The notes under the pieces are model-generated. The model saw only the letters and a program-made list of their open reading frames with translations, was not told the origin of the DNA and did not search any database. A program made the translations under genes and the position numbers. Of a stretch of 25,395 bases of DNA, positions 1-6,639 are shown in pieces; position 1 is the stretch's first letter; each line of letters begins with the position of its first letter. This stretch comes from a virus, in IMG/VR virus record IMGVR_UViG_3300001450_000102, positions 12,128 through 37,522 of that record; one strand, given 5' to 3'.

Positions 1-1014
1 TTTCTAGCAGAAGGCACAGGACTACTACACTCTACTAACGCCGACTTAGGACATGGCTACAAGACAATGATGGGGGCTAACTCTATTACCGAGGCAGGTA
101 TGTTTGGAAGTCTAAACGAATTAGGAGATATAGCAGGTCGCCCTATTGCTAGAGAGATGTGCGGTGGCTTCTTAGGGTTTGAGGAGTTTAGTAGTATGTC
201 TGATGCGTCTAAGAAAGACCATAGCCTAGACATGAAGAATCAGTTACTTACGTCCCTAGATAATGGTAGAGTTCAGAAGGCATTGAAGATGGGATGGGTG
301 CAATACACTACCCGTTATACTATGTGGGCTGCTACACAACCTGCTAGGTTTGAATTAGATTCAGGGTTAGATAGAAGATTCTTTATTATTGATATTGAGA
401 TGAGTCCTGAGAAAGAGTTGAAGTTTAAACAGGCGCAACACAAACAGTCTAACATGACTAGGGAAACTAGAATAGAATTGGCGGGAAAGAATATAGCAAT
501 CAAGGAATGGATTCAAAGCCGTATGTTAGAAGCGGTTAGTAATCCTCCTAGCGGTATTCTATTTGATGATGATATAGCCGAGTGGATTGATAGACCTAGC
601 GTAAGGTCTTATGAGGCAGACCTGTTCCGAAGGTTGGCTATAGGTTATCACATGATGCAACCTGAGTATAGAGGTAATGTTCCTTTAGTAATAACTATGG
701 ATGATACTTTAAGGAGTATTCTATCTCAAAGCCTAACTCAAAGAAGAAGAGTGATGGATGCCGATACCGAATTAATCAAGACTACATTTTGGATGCAAGA
801 TTTATCTAAGTCTCAGGTTGTCAAGGAAGTATCTCGCATGGTTACTAACGGTGATTATCAATCCGCTAAGAGGTGGATTGTGGAAAACCTGCAAGGTCAA
901 TCGTGGTATGTCGAATACGAACCTGATGTAAAGAGAAGAGGGCGCAAAGGAGTTACTTGTAGATTCGGACACCCGGCAGTTACCGAAGAAATAGAATGGG
1001 GGGTAAAACAATGA
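1..1014 (+). CDS. AAA+ ATPase, MCM-like replicative helicase (5' truncated)
   Basis: The frame is open from base 1, so the N-terminal part, including any Walker A, lies outside the window. What remains shows a Walker B-like strand (GFLGFEEF), then a segment like the pre-sensor-1 hairpin of MCM proteins (NGRVQKALKMGWVQY), a sensor-1 strand (TMWAATQPARF, where MCM has AAANP) and an arginine-finger/sensor region (GLDRRFFIID). After these come a helical lid (SYEADLFRRLAIGYHMMQ) and a basic C-terminus that may be a winged helix. This order fits the MCM/AAA+ helicase group, so a role in unwinding the viral replication fork is likely. Other AAA+ families with the same hairpin insertion (MoxR/RavA-like) cannot be excluded without the N-terminus. 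It ends in an ATGA overlap with the next gene, so it is probably the first visible member of an operon. Confidence 0.6.
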   Translation, partial: FLAEGTGLLHSTNADLGHGYKTMMGANSITEAGMFGSLNELGDIAGRPIAREMCGGFLGFEEFSSMSDASKKDHSLDMKNQLLTSLDNGRVQKALKMGWVQYTTRYTMWAATQPARFELDSGLDRRFFIIDIEMSPEKELKFKQAQHKQSNMTRETRIELAGKNIAIKEWIQSRMLEAVSNPPSGILFDDDIAEWIDRPSVRSYEADLFRRLAIGYHMMQPEYRGNVPLVITMDDTLRSILSQSLTQRRRVMDADTELIKTTFWMQDLSKSQVVKEVSRMVTNGDYQSAKRWIVENLQGQSWYVEYEPDVKRRGRKGVTCRFGHPAVTEEIEWGVKQ

Positions 1015-1388
1015 GTAAGAGATTATCCGGCCACCTATCTAAAAGGAGTATGAGCCAACAGAACAATACTGTCAAGGCTGCCGCTAGGTATCTGATGAAG
1101 GTCAAACGACCCTGTTCGGCTTCTGAGGTGTTTCAACACATGACTACCAAGTCGGGGAAACTATATAGAAAATGTAGGGGTTCTTCGACATACAGTAAGT
1201 TACGGTCTAAGATGCTTAGACATCCTGTATTCACCAACCATAATACAACACCGAAAACATTTACGTGTAATATGACTCAGTATAATAGTTACTTTGACGA
1301 TGACCCTAGTTTCGACTGGACTAATACTGAAATGGTAAATGAAAGGAGAGCGTTAATTTCTAGTTTGGGGTGTTACAGGGATGAGTAA
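1011..1388 (+). CDS. Small basic winged-helix-like protein
   Basis: A 125-residue basic protein. The start at 1011 is chosen because it forms the ATGA stop/start overlap used across this genome; an in-frame ATG at 996 would add five residues and lengthen the overlap. Residues 20-75 read like a winged helix: helix (TVKAAARYLMKV), SASEVFQHM as the second helix, and a basic segment (STYSKLRSKMLRHPVF) as the recognition region. The pattern resembles the next gene (both have LRHP followed by an aromatic residue) and the genes at 3417 and 4724. The C-terminal 40 residues are acidic and of unknown role. DNA binding, perhaps transcriptional control or replication accessory function, is inferred from fold-like pattern only. 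Confidence 0.6.
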   Translation: MSKRLSGHLSKRSMSQQNNTVKAAARYLMKVKRPCSASEVFQHMTTKSGKLYRKCRGSSTYSKLRSKMLRHPVFTNHNTTPKTFTCNMTQYNSYFDDDPSFDWTNTEMVNERRALISSLGCYRDE

Positions 1389-1644
1389 GAACGGTAAGTT
1401 TCTAGATGATGCCTTGAACCGATACGGTGAAAAGAATAAAGGTAAGACCTTTAACACAACACAAGTGTTACATGGTTTAGTATTGAGGAACGGTAATAAG
1501 TTTATCAACTCAATCTACGTTAAGGGTAGCACTACAAGGAATCAAGCGGTATCATTACATTACGCTTTACTCAGACACCCTAGATATACTATAGCCGTAG
1601 AAAGAGTAAACAGTAAAGAGCCTAACCTATGGAGGTATGATTAA
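1381..1644 (+). CDS. Small winged-helix-like protein
   Basis: An 87-residue basic protein overlapping the previous gene by 8 bases. It follows the same plan as its upstream neighbour: an N-terminal helix, a T-rich turn and short helix (TFNTTQVLHGLVLRNG), a basic segment (RNQAVSLHYALLRHPRY) and a C-terminal beta strand ending in WRYD. The shared LLRHP plus aromatic pattern suggests tandem paralogues. It is probably a DNA-binding accessory factor; no specific function can be named. The stop codon overlaps the next start by one base (TAATG). Confidence 0.55.
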   Translation: MSKNGKFLDDALNRYGEKNKGKTFNTTQVLHGLVLRNGNKFINSIYVKGSTTRNQAVSLHYALLRHPRYTIAVERVNSKEPNLWRYD

Positions 1645-2270
1645 TGAAAAGAGAGATTGAGATACGAAGAAGATTATCTAAAGAGAATGATGCTTTCGCC
1701 ATAGAAGTATTGCGTTGGGTTCTTGATGGAGGTTGTGCATTTTGCGAACATACATTGAGGAAGGATTTTGAATTGGCATTGAAGAATCAAGATTACGAAC
1801 CCGCATACCTTGAAGCCAAGTATGGTTGGGAGGAAGGAACCGTCATTGAACATCTTGACAACCATATAGAATACGACCCACAGGAGGCTCAACATATAGA
1901 GAGTGCTAGGGTGCAGTCTATTTCTACTTTGGACGCAGCAGAGGATATTGTAATACGCATACAAGGGTATCTAAATGAACTAGAGGAACAGAAGCAACTA
2001 CAGGGTGGGGCGATTACATCGGACTTCGTTTCTGATGCTGCCAAATTAATAGGTCAAGCCAATACTTCCTTAAAGTTAGTAGGTCAGTTGAAGAAGGAGA
2101 TTGGAGTAGATTCACAGTTAATGTTAGCACAGGCACAGACCCAACACATCACTAGAATATTAGTTGAGACTTTGAAAGACCACCCTCAATTGTTAGATAC
2201 ATTTGAATTACAAATGGCCGCACTGAAAGCACCTTCAATAATTGACGCTTCATTTGAGGTGATAGAATGA
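1644..2270 (+). CDS. Conserved helical protein, possible small-terminase-like
   Basis: A 208-residue protein, mostly alpha-helical. Residues 25-75 carry a CAFCEH motif followed by a W-x-GTVIEHLDNHIEYDP stretch, so Cys and His residues could bind a metal or form an HTH-like unit. Residues 85-190 are predicted long helices with a coiled-coil look (AAKLIGQANTSLKLVGQLKK). An N-terminal DNA-binding unit followed by an oligomerising helical region is reminiscent of phage small terminase subunits, but no diagnostic motif is present and no large terminase is in the window. The gene sits in the first operon, starts one base inside the preceding stop and ends in an ATGA overlap. Function is uncertain. 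Confidence 0.5.
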   Translation: MKREIEIRRRLSKENDAFAIEVLRWVLDGGCAFCEHTLRKDFELALKNQDYEPAYLEAKYGWEEGTVIEHLDNHIEYDPQEAQHIESARVQSISTLDAAEDIVIRIQGYLNELEEQKQLQGGAITSDFVSDAAKLIGQANTSLKLVGQLKKEIGVDSQLMLAQAQTQHITRILVETLKDHPQLLDTFELQMAALKAPSIIDASFEVIE

Positions 2271-2533
2271 AATCGTGGAGAAGTAAGCCCAACCGTAGAT
2301 TATATAGAACAGCGATTAAAGAAAATGAGATGGGTAAACTATGCGAAGCCATGTATGATGACGGTCTTGTTGCTATGATTACCGCGAAAGGAATTAGATG
2401 GTATATTAACGGTTATTCTATTCAAAGCACATCAATATATGAAGCATGGGGTATGAGTAAATCTCAGTATGCTAGGCTCAAGGATTTTATCTACGAAACA
2501 AATGCTTATTTCTTTGTTAATAAAGGAGAATGA
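2267..2533 (+). CDS. Hypothetical protein, 88 aa
   Basis: A small basic protein starting in an ATGA overlap with the upstream gene. It has a basic N-terminus (KSWRSKPNRRLYR), a beta-like stretch (MITAKGIRWYING) and a C-terminal helix (SKSQYARLKDFIYETNAYFFV). Family not recognised. The spacing and co-orientation show it is translated with its neighbours. Its last codons contain the AAAGGAG Shine-Dalgarno sequence of the next gene. Confidence 0.55.
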   Translation: MKSWRSKPNRRLYRTAIKENEMGKLCEAMYDDGLVAMITAKGIRWYINGYSIQSTSIYEAWGMSKSQYARLKDFIYETNAYFFVNKGE

Positions 2534-2539
2534 GAAAAA

Positions 2540-3202
2540 ATGGGGGTAATAATTTTTACGAGGGATGCCTCGGTATTCAGAAAAGGTAAGCACGTTACTA
2601 TGTATAAGAATATAGACTGCGACCTATCCGATAAAGATACTACATACATCCTGTTAGGTTCTTTAACGTCTAAAGAAATTAAGGAGTGGCTACCTTTGGT
2701 TAGTGGTAGGTTGGTAGTCGAGACTGATAAGAATATTTCAATCCCTAAAGGATTAGAAGATGATATTGTTTTAGATAAGTCAATGAAGAAGAAGCCTACT
2801 AACTTTAGATGGGTCAAGGCACTCTTCTCATGGTCCGATAGAAGGAGAGTTTACAAGGTAATGAAAGGAGTTCCAGTCCCTCTATCTATGTCATTCGTTA
2901 GACAGAACAATAACGATATAGAATTGTATCGTAGGATAAGTAAGACATACAAACATTTGTCCGACGATTATACTAATGCAATCTTATGTTATGGAATTAA
3001 GGGTGAAAGTAAAACAATAAACTATCCCAAGAAAGTTAAGGAAGGAAAGACTGTGCCTAGTATATTTAGGAGTAATGATAAACACTGGGAAAGGCTAGTC
3101 CAGTGTGACGAAAACGTCGCTAATATTATACGCTCTAATGACTCGGAAAGTTTGCCGAAGGGAGTTAAGAAACGGAGGCAGAAGGTCACTAAATGGCTAT
3201 GA
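2540..3202 (+). CDS. Hypothetical protein, possible clamp-loader accessory
   Basis: A 220-residue basic protein preceded by AAAGGAG about 12 bases upstream of the ATG. Residues 30-75 form an alternating beta/alpha pattern (TYILLGSLTSKEIKEW then SGRLVVETDK), and residues 90-150 are helical with LFSWSDRRRVYKVMKG and ELYRRISKTYKHLSDDYTNAIL. This layout, a nucleotide-fold-like half without Walker motifs followed by a helical collar, loosely recalls clamp-loader delta or large-subunit proteins. That would complement the RFC-small-like gene at 5644. The resemblance is weak and by eye only. The last residues are strongly basic and end in KVTKWL, a C-terminus similar to that of the polymerase. Otherwise the protein is of unknown function. 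Confidence 0.5.
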   Translation: MGVIIFTRDASVFRKGKHVTMYKNIDCDLSDKDTTYILLGSLTSKEIKEWLPLVSGRLVVETDKNISIPKGLEDDIVLDKSMKKKPTNFRWVKALFSWSDRRRVYKVMKGVPVPLSMSFVRQNNNDIELYRRISKTYKHLSDDYTNAILCYGIKGESKTINYPKKVKEGKTVPSIFRSNDKHWERLVQCDENVANIIRSNDSESLPKGVKKRRQKVTKWL

Positions 3203-3387
3203 TGAATGAATTGAAGATAATACTAACTGATTTGTTTATACTAATTGGATTCTTCTTACTTGTTTGTGGTCCTATTATATTCTATTACGCCTACGCTTCC
3301 GGTATTCCTTTCGTCGTTGATGGTAATGCGCCTGAGAATCAATCCTTTGCAGAAGCCTCAATGTTCCTCTCTATGGAGAACGATTGA
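3199..3387 (+). CDS. Small single-span membrane protein
   Basis: A protein of about 62 residues with one strong membrane segment (DLFILIGFFLLVCGPIIFYY), a short charged N-terminus and an acidic C-terminal tail. The ATGA overlap at 3199 is taken as the start; an in-frame ATG at 3193 would add two residues. It is the last gene of the first operon and is followed by a promoter-like palindrome. It could anchor viral complexes to the membrane or act in lysis, but one span and no charged C-terminal hallmark do not allow a holin call. Confidence 0.5.
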   Translation: MMNELKIILTDLFILIGFFLLVCGPIIFYYAYASGIPFVVDGNAPENQSFAEASMFLSMEND

Positions 3388-3401
3388 TATAGTTAAACTA
3401 T
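3387..3401 (+). promoter_or_regulatory. Putative TATA box with overlapping operator palindrome
   Basis: ATATAG starts exactly 30 bases before the ATG at 3417, the same distance found for other promoters in this window. ATAGTT-A-AACTAT (3389-3401) is a perfect inverted repeat with 6-base arms and overlaps the TATA element, so a bound regulator would block the general transcription factors. The box is weaker than the TTTATATG boxes elsewhere. Confidence 0.4.
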
Positions 3402-3416
3402 CGTGGATATATTTAT

Positions 3417-3824
3417 ATGAGTGCTAACAATCGTCGCATCCGGCGAGTGATAGTAGAACTCTTATGGAACTACGGTGCTATGACTAAGGAAGCCGTTGCC
3501 GATTTACTTTCAAAGGAAAAGAATGTAAGGGCCATACCTTCACAGCATTCGCTATCCGCCCTACTTAGTAAGAATAGTCAAATCAAGGCTGTAGGTTCTG
3601 AGAAGGTTGAGAATGCTGTAGGTGCATCGGCAAGTCATTTGGTATATGATATTGACAGGAATCTAATAAGGGTAAAAGAAGATATTATCTATACTAGAAG
3701 TCCTACAGTTATGACTCCATCAGAAAGAGCAAGGGCTAGTAAATGTTCATGTGGCAAAATAAGAATAATGCCGGAAAACAGCGATATATGTCTACACTGT
3801 ATCAGAACGCCCAAAAAGGCATGA
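3417..3824 (+). CDS. wHTH protein with C-terminal zinc ribbon, putative regulator
   Basis: A 135-residue basic protein. The N-terminus (residues 5-70) has a winged-helix pattern (IRRVIVELLWNYGAMTKEAVADLLS, then a Ser-rich SQHSLSALLSK recognition-like helix), ending in a beta strand (LVYDI). The C-terminus has four cysteines, CSC at about residues 109-111 and CLHC at 126-129, spaced as in a small zinc ribbon. It stands alone between two promoter-like regions and has its own TATA-like element with a palindrome, consistent with an autoregulated transcription factor. The start is likely leaderless: no Shine-Dalgarno is visible. Specific target genes are unknown. Confidence 0.6.
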   Translation: MSANNRRIRRVIVELLWNYGAMTKEAVADLLSKEKNVRAIPSQHSLSALLSKNSQIKAVGSEKVENAVGASASHLVYDIDRNLIRVKEDIIYTRSPTVMTPSERARASKCSCGKIRIMPENSDICLHCIRTPKKA

Positions 3825-3836
3825 GCATCTAGTAGA

Positions 3837-3852
3837 TAGGTTTATTAACCTA
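3837..3852 (+). promoter_or_regulatory. TATA-box promoter within inverted repeat
   Basis: TTTATTAA at 3841-3848 is an archaeal TATA-like box preceded by purines (AGG) as in a BRE. It lies inside a perfect inverted repeat TAGGTT-TATT-AACCTA (3837-3852). Downstream, CCTAATGAA matches part of the CTTAATGAA element of the promoters at 9621 and 14105. The ATG at 3889 is 48 bases downstream, leaving room for a short leader with a GGTGAT Shine-Dalgarno. Confidence 0.5.
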
Positions 3853-3888
3853 ATGAACTAATTTCAATATAACGGAAAGGTGATACAC

Positions 3889-4122
3889 ATGAATAGAGCG
3901 CAGACACAAATACAAGTAGAATACGAGGCATTGATATTTATTATGGATAATGTAGATTTGACAGAATTGGAAAATAGATTAGTCCCTGATAATGACAAGG
4001 TAGCACAGGCTAGATACGAGAACGGAATACTCAATGTAAGAACATTGATTAACAACATGGCACAGCGAAGAACACACAGGCTTCCTAAGACCCATGTAGA
4101 CTATACGGCGGTGAAACAATGA
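3889..4122 (+). CDS. Hypothetical helical protein, 77 aa
   Basis: A small, mostly helical protein. The ATG at 3889 is preferred over the GTG at 3880 because AAAGGTGAT, a strong match to the archaeal anti-Shine-Dalgarno, ends four bases before it. Residues 10-60 form two amphipathic helices (EYEALIFIMDNVD and AQARYENGILNVRTLINNMA), and the C-terminus is basic with Arg and His. First gene of an operon running to 6585. Family not recognised. Confidence 0.55.
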   Translation: MNRAQTQIQVEYEALIFIMDNVDLTELENRLVPDNDKVAQARYENGILNVRTLINNMAQRRTHRLPKTHVDYTAVKQ

Positions 4123-4727
4123 ACATATTTATTTTAGACAAGAATCCAATACTAGCAGCCAAGATGTATTGTGATATGCACACGCCTAAGATGGTTGTAG
4201 AATTATTACAACAACTAGGGAGTGCAGTCATACGTCACGGCGCTATACCGGAACAGATGCCTATTACTCAGAAGGGTACGTTTCTCAAGGGTGGTTACCA
4301 TAACCATCCCGCTACCCGTTGGGTGGGAGAATCCCGCACTAACTACATATGGGCTTGTCATCATGCAGCCATGTTATGTGACGAGTATACTAAGCGTTTC
4401 GGTAAGGTTCACTTTTGCGAAGCAGGTATAGAACATCTATACACTATGCGTAACATGATACCCGAAGGCGACCTTACACCATTTGCACTATGTATGCCTG
4501 ACGAGCATAGACCTGACTACATCCATGTAGCAAGTAGTCCGTTTGATGTGCTTACAGATGAGGGTGGCAATAAAATCACTCATGCCACAGGAGACTTAGC
4601 AGTTGCAGCATACCGTGAATATTATCACGATAAGACGTTTGCAGCATGGAACAAGGGCAGAGATGCGCCCGACTGGTGGATTCCAACTATTGCTATACAT
4701 AGAGAATTAAGGAGGGACTTAGATTGA
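4119..4727 (+). CDS. Conserved phage protein of unknown function, His/Trp-rich
   Basis: A 202-residue protein matching a pattern I associate with a widespread viral family: N-terminal MNIFILD, then CDMHTPKMVVELLQQL, NHPATRWVGES, NYIWACHHAAMLCDEY, RFGKVHF, TPFALCMPDEH, AYREYYH and a C-terminal W...RDAPDWW. The ordered His, Cys, Asp and Trp residues suggest an enzyme or metal-binding protein, yet no catalytic function is established from what I can see. Length looks complete. It starts in an ATGA overlap with the previous gene and its stop overlaps the TTG start of the next. In this setting a nucleic-acid or nucleotide role is plausible but inferred only from neighbours. Confidence 0.65.
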   Translation: MNIFILDKNPILAAKMYCDMHTPKMVVELLQQLGSAVIRHGAIPEQMPITQKGTFLKGGYHNHPATRWVGESRTNYIWACHHAAMLCDEYTKRFGKVHFCEAGIEHLYTMRNMIPEGDLTPFALCMPDEHRPDYIHVASSPFDVLTDEGGNKITHATGDLAVAAYREYYHDKTFAAWNKGRDAPDWWIPTIAIHRELRRDLD

Positions 4728-4996
4728 AGGTTAAATCAAGATTAGATACATGGAGAGAGTTACCGGCTATCAAGGAGTATAGTGAGAAACATGGTTCCTT
4801 TACCGTTCAAGATATTTACCAATATCTTTTATCCCGAAACAAAAGGTTGGGTAGTAAGAACTCTATTGCTAACAAGTTGAGAAGGTCTAGGAGTATTACT
4901 AGACTAGGTGTTATCACTCAATCTAATAGAGGACTGTCTACATCTACACAGACGCGAAGCACACTATACATTTACTCAGGAGATGAAGAAGAATGA
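4724..4996 (+). CDS. Small winged-helix-like protein
   Basis: A 90-residue basic protein starting with TTG in a TTGA overlap with the upstream stop. An ATG start would lose the coupling. It has the same plan as the genes at 1011, 1381 and 3417: an N-terminal helix (AIKEYSEKHG), SFTVQDIYQYLLSR as the HTH pair, SKNSIANKLRRSRSI as a basic recognition-like helix, a Ser/Thr-rich loop and a terminal strand (TLYIYSG). It is probably a DNA-binding accessory or regulatory protein. Confidence 0.55.
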   Translation: MKVKSRLDTWRELPAIKEYSEKHGSFTVQDIYQYLLSRNKRLGSKNSIANKLRRSRSITRLGVITQSNRGLSTSTQTRSTLYIYSGDEEE

Positions 4997-5298
4997 CACC
5001 TAGACATTACTCACCTACAGTTATGCATCTTACCTTTAACGGTGACGATAGATTATGCGGGGCTAAAATACCTATCACGACATGGGGCGAACATAGTATG
5101 GGGGAGAAAGTATCTAGTAAATTAGATATATGTGGATTATGTAAAATAGAATACGAGAATAAGTTTGGTAGGAAATACATTAGAGGCAGAACTATTGCTA
5201 CAAGAAGAACAAGACCTACTAATGTTATTAGAACACTTAACTGGTATCATAATCAATGTCACGCGAAGATGACGAATGGGACAGGGTCTTTAGAATGA
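4993..5298 (+). CDS. Small zinc-finger-like protein
   Basis: A 101-residue basic protein in an ATGA overlap with the previous gene. It contains H-x-TFNG-x4-LCG near the N-terminus and CGLCKIEY near residue 47, so His/Cys residues could form one metal site. The C-terminal half is very basic (RGRTIATRRTRPTNVIR). Nucleic-acid binding is likely by composition. The family is not recognised. Confidence 0.5.
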   Translation: MTPRHYSPTVMHLTFNGDDRLCGAKIPITTWGEHSMGEKVSSKLDICGLCKIEYENKFGRKYIRGRTIATRRTRPTNVIRTLNWYHNQCHAKMTNGTGSLE

Positions 5299-5660
5299 TT
5301 AACCAATCCTTTACAGCCGAAAATAAGAAGCATCCTTCTGTTACTGATAGTATTTTAACAGGGGAAATAGTAGAAGATATATCACACGTTAGGTTCTGTC
5401 TAAATGCAGCAACTAATCCCTTCTACAACGGAGGGGATGAGAACTTAGACAGTCATGCTGAATCAGTCAATGGGTGGGATGAACACTTTATTAGCGGCAT
5501 GATGTTAGGTGTGGCTATGGCGTTAGACACGGATAGGAAAGTTAGGGGTATGGGTAGAGATACCCCTACTCATGTTGAATTATCAAAAGTATATCACAGT
5601 CTAAAGCAAGTAGTATTAGAAAGGAGAATCGGGGGCGGTTTAGATGTGGGAAGAAAATAG
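5256..5660 (+). CDS. Hypothetical protein, 134 aa
   Basis: An acidic, mostly helical protein. With the ATG at 5256 it overlaps the previous gene by 43 bases. The in-frame ATG at 5295 would form the ATGA junction typical of this genome and may be the real start; the extra N-terminal residues (SREDDEWDRVF) still look like protein. A Cys-containing central helix and a GMMLGVAMALD helix are visible. No family recognised. The gene overlaps the clamp-loader start by 17 bases, so it is probably co-translated with it. Confidence 0.5.
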   Translation: MSREDDEWDRVFRMINQSFTAENKKHPSVTDSILTGEIVEDISHVRFCLNAATNPFYNGGDENLDSHAESVNGWDEHFISGMMLGVAMALDTDRKVRGMGRDTPTHVELSKVYHSLKQVVLERRIGGGLDVGRK

Positions 5661-6585
5661 TAAGGATATTGTTGCTACTAAGAATGCATATGCGGGTGTG
5701 CTTTGGACCGAGAAGTATAGGCCAGTCTTTGATTCGATAATAGGGCAGAATGAAATAGTCGCCAAGTTTGAAGATACTTTTGTCGGCAATCATATATTCT
5801 ATAGTAGGAATGCAGGAACAGGTAAAACGTCTTTAGCCTACGCTTTAGCCGAGAAGTTTGATTCGCAGTTGTATGTCTTTAACGCTAGTAGTAAAAGGAC
5901 TAGAGGTATTGATTTCATCGAAGAAGAAATAATTCCCCTATGTAGTAATGGTTATTACAATAAAGTGATTCTATTGGACGAAGCAGACCAATTGACACCT
6001 GCGGCTCAATCAGCCTTGAAAGGAATTATGGAAGGCGCACACGCTAAGTTTATTTTAACCTGTAATGATTTATCTAAAATCACAGCATGGATTCAGTCTA
6101 GGTGCAGTATTCATTATTTCCATGAAATACCGAAGGAACTTGTGTATGGTAAATTACTTGAAATATCAAGCCTAGAAGGGATTGGAAATCGAGAAAGTAA
6201 ACTACACCTTATTGCCGAGGCACACGAAGGTGATTTACGGGCAGCGATAAACGCACTACAAGTATATTGTAACATAATAGATGACAAGGCGGCAGAACAA
6301 TTCCTTTTATCTCTAAAGGATGACGGACTAAACTGCGAACCTATTTTGAAGTTATGTTTTGTCGAGAAGGATTACGAAGCCGCTTTGAAACTAATAGGCG
6401 AATCTGATAATCTTTTAGAGGTTAGAACAAAGGTAAAAGAAATATTTAATTATGCTGTCAATTCCTCCGCCAAATCAGCATCTAAATTGAAAGTCATTGA
6501 CGCGGCAGTAACCGCCGAAAGGGATTTACTGCTAGGCGTAGACCCTAGAATCACACTCCATAATTTCGTGAGGCTATGTATATGA
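5644..6585 (+). CDS. rfcS: Clamp loader ATPase, RFC small-subunit-like
   Basis: A 313-residue AAA+ protein that would load the sliding clamp onto primed DNA. Signature order: the RFC box WTEKYRP (residues 21-27), GQNEIV, Walker A AGTGKT (57-62) in a context SRN instead of the usual GPP, Walker B LLDEAD (110-115), sensor 1 LTCND (138-142), the SRC arginine-finger motif (152-154) and sensor 2 EGDLRAAIN (195-203). Length matches archaeal RfcS, and no intein is present. The C-terminal helical collar is present but divergent. It heads the replication core, upstream of the SSB, clamp and polymerase. The function is clear from the family; whether it works as a homo-oligomer or with a large subunit is unknown. 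Confidence 0.92.
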   Translation: MWEENSKDIVATKNAYAGVLWTEKYRPVFDSIIGQNEIVAKFEDTFVGNHIFYSRNAGTGKTSLAYALAEKFDSQLYVFNASSKRTRGIDFIEEEIIPLCSNGYYNKVILLDEADQLTPAAQSALKGIMEGAHAKFILTCNDLSKITAWIQSRCSIHYFHEIPKELVYGKLLEISSLEGIGNRESKLHLIAEAHEGDLRAAINALQVYCNIIDDKAAEQFLLSLKDDGLNCEPILKLCFVEKDYEAALKLIGESDNLLEVRTKVKEIFNYAVNSSAKSASKLKVIDAAVTAERDLLLGVDPRITLHNFVRLCI

Positions 6586-6590
6586 TTACC

Positions 6591-6598
6591 TTTATTAG
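6591..6598 (+). promoter_or_regulatory. TATA-box promoter for SSB-chaperonin operon
   Basis: TTTATTAG lies 49 bases upstream of the ATG at 6640, almost the same distance as the TATA box at 3841 has to its Shine-Dalgarno-led start. It is followed by CCTAAAGAAA, a partial match to the CTTAATGAA element. The 54-base gap contains nothing else except the AGAGGTGAT Shine-Dalgarno at 6626-6634. Confidence 0.45.
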
Positions 6599-6639
6599 CC
6601 TAAAGAAATACGGAGAAGATACCCAAGAGGTGATATGAT

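Noticed and set aside
3199-3387. Holin
   Set aside because: Only one membrane segment and no lysis genes beside it; the sequence supports just a small membrane protein.
3412-3419. TTTATATG at 3412 as a promoter with a start further downstream
   Set aside because: No in-frame start lies 30 bases later; the nearest, GTG 3447, is 35 bases away and would remove part of the first winged-helix helix.
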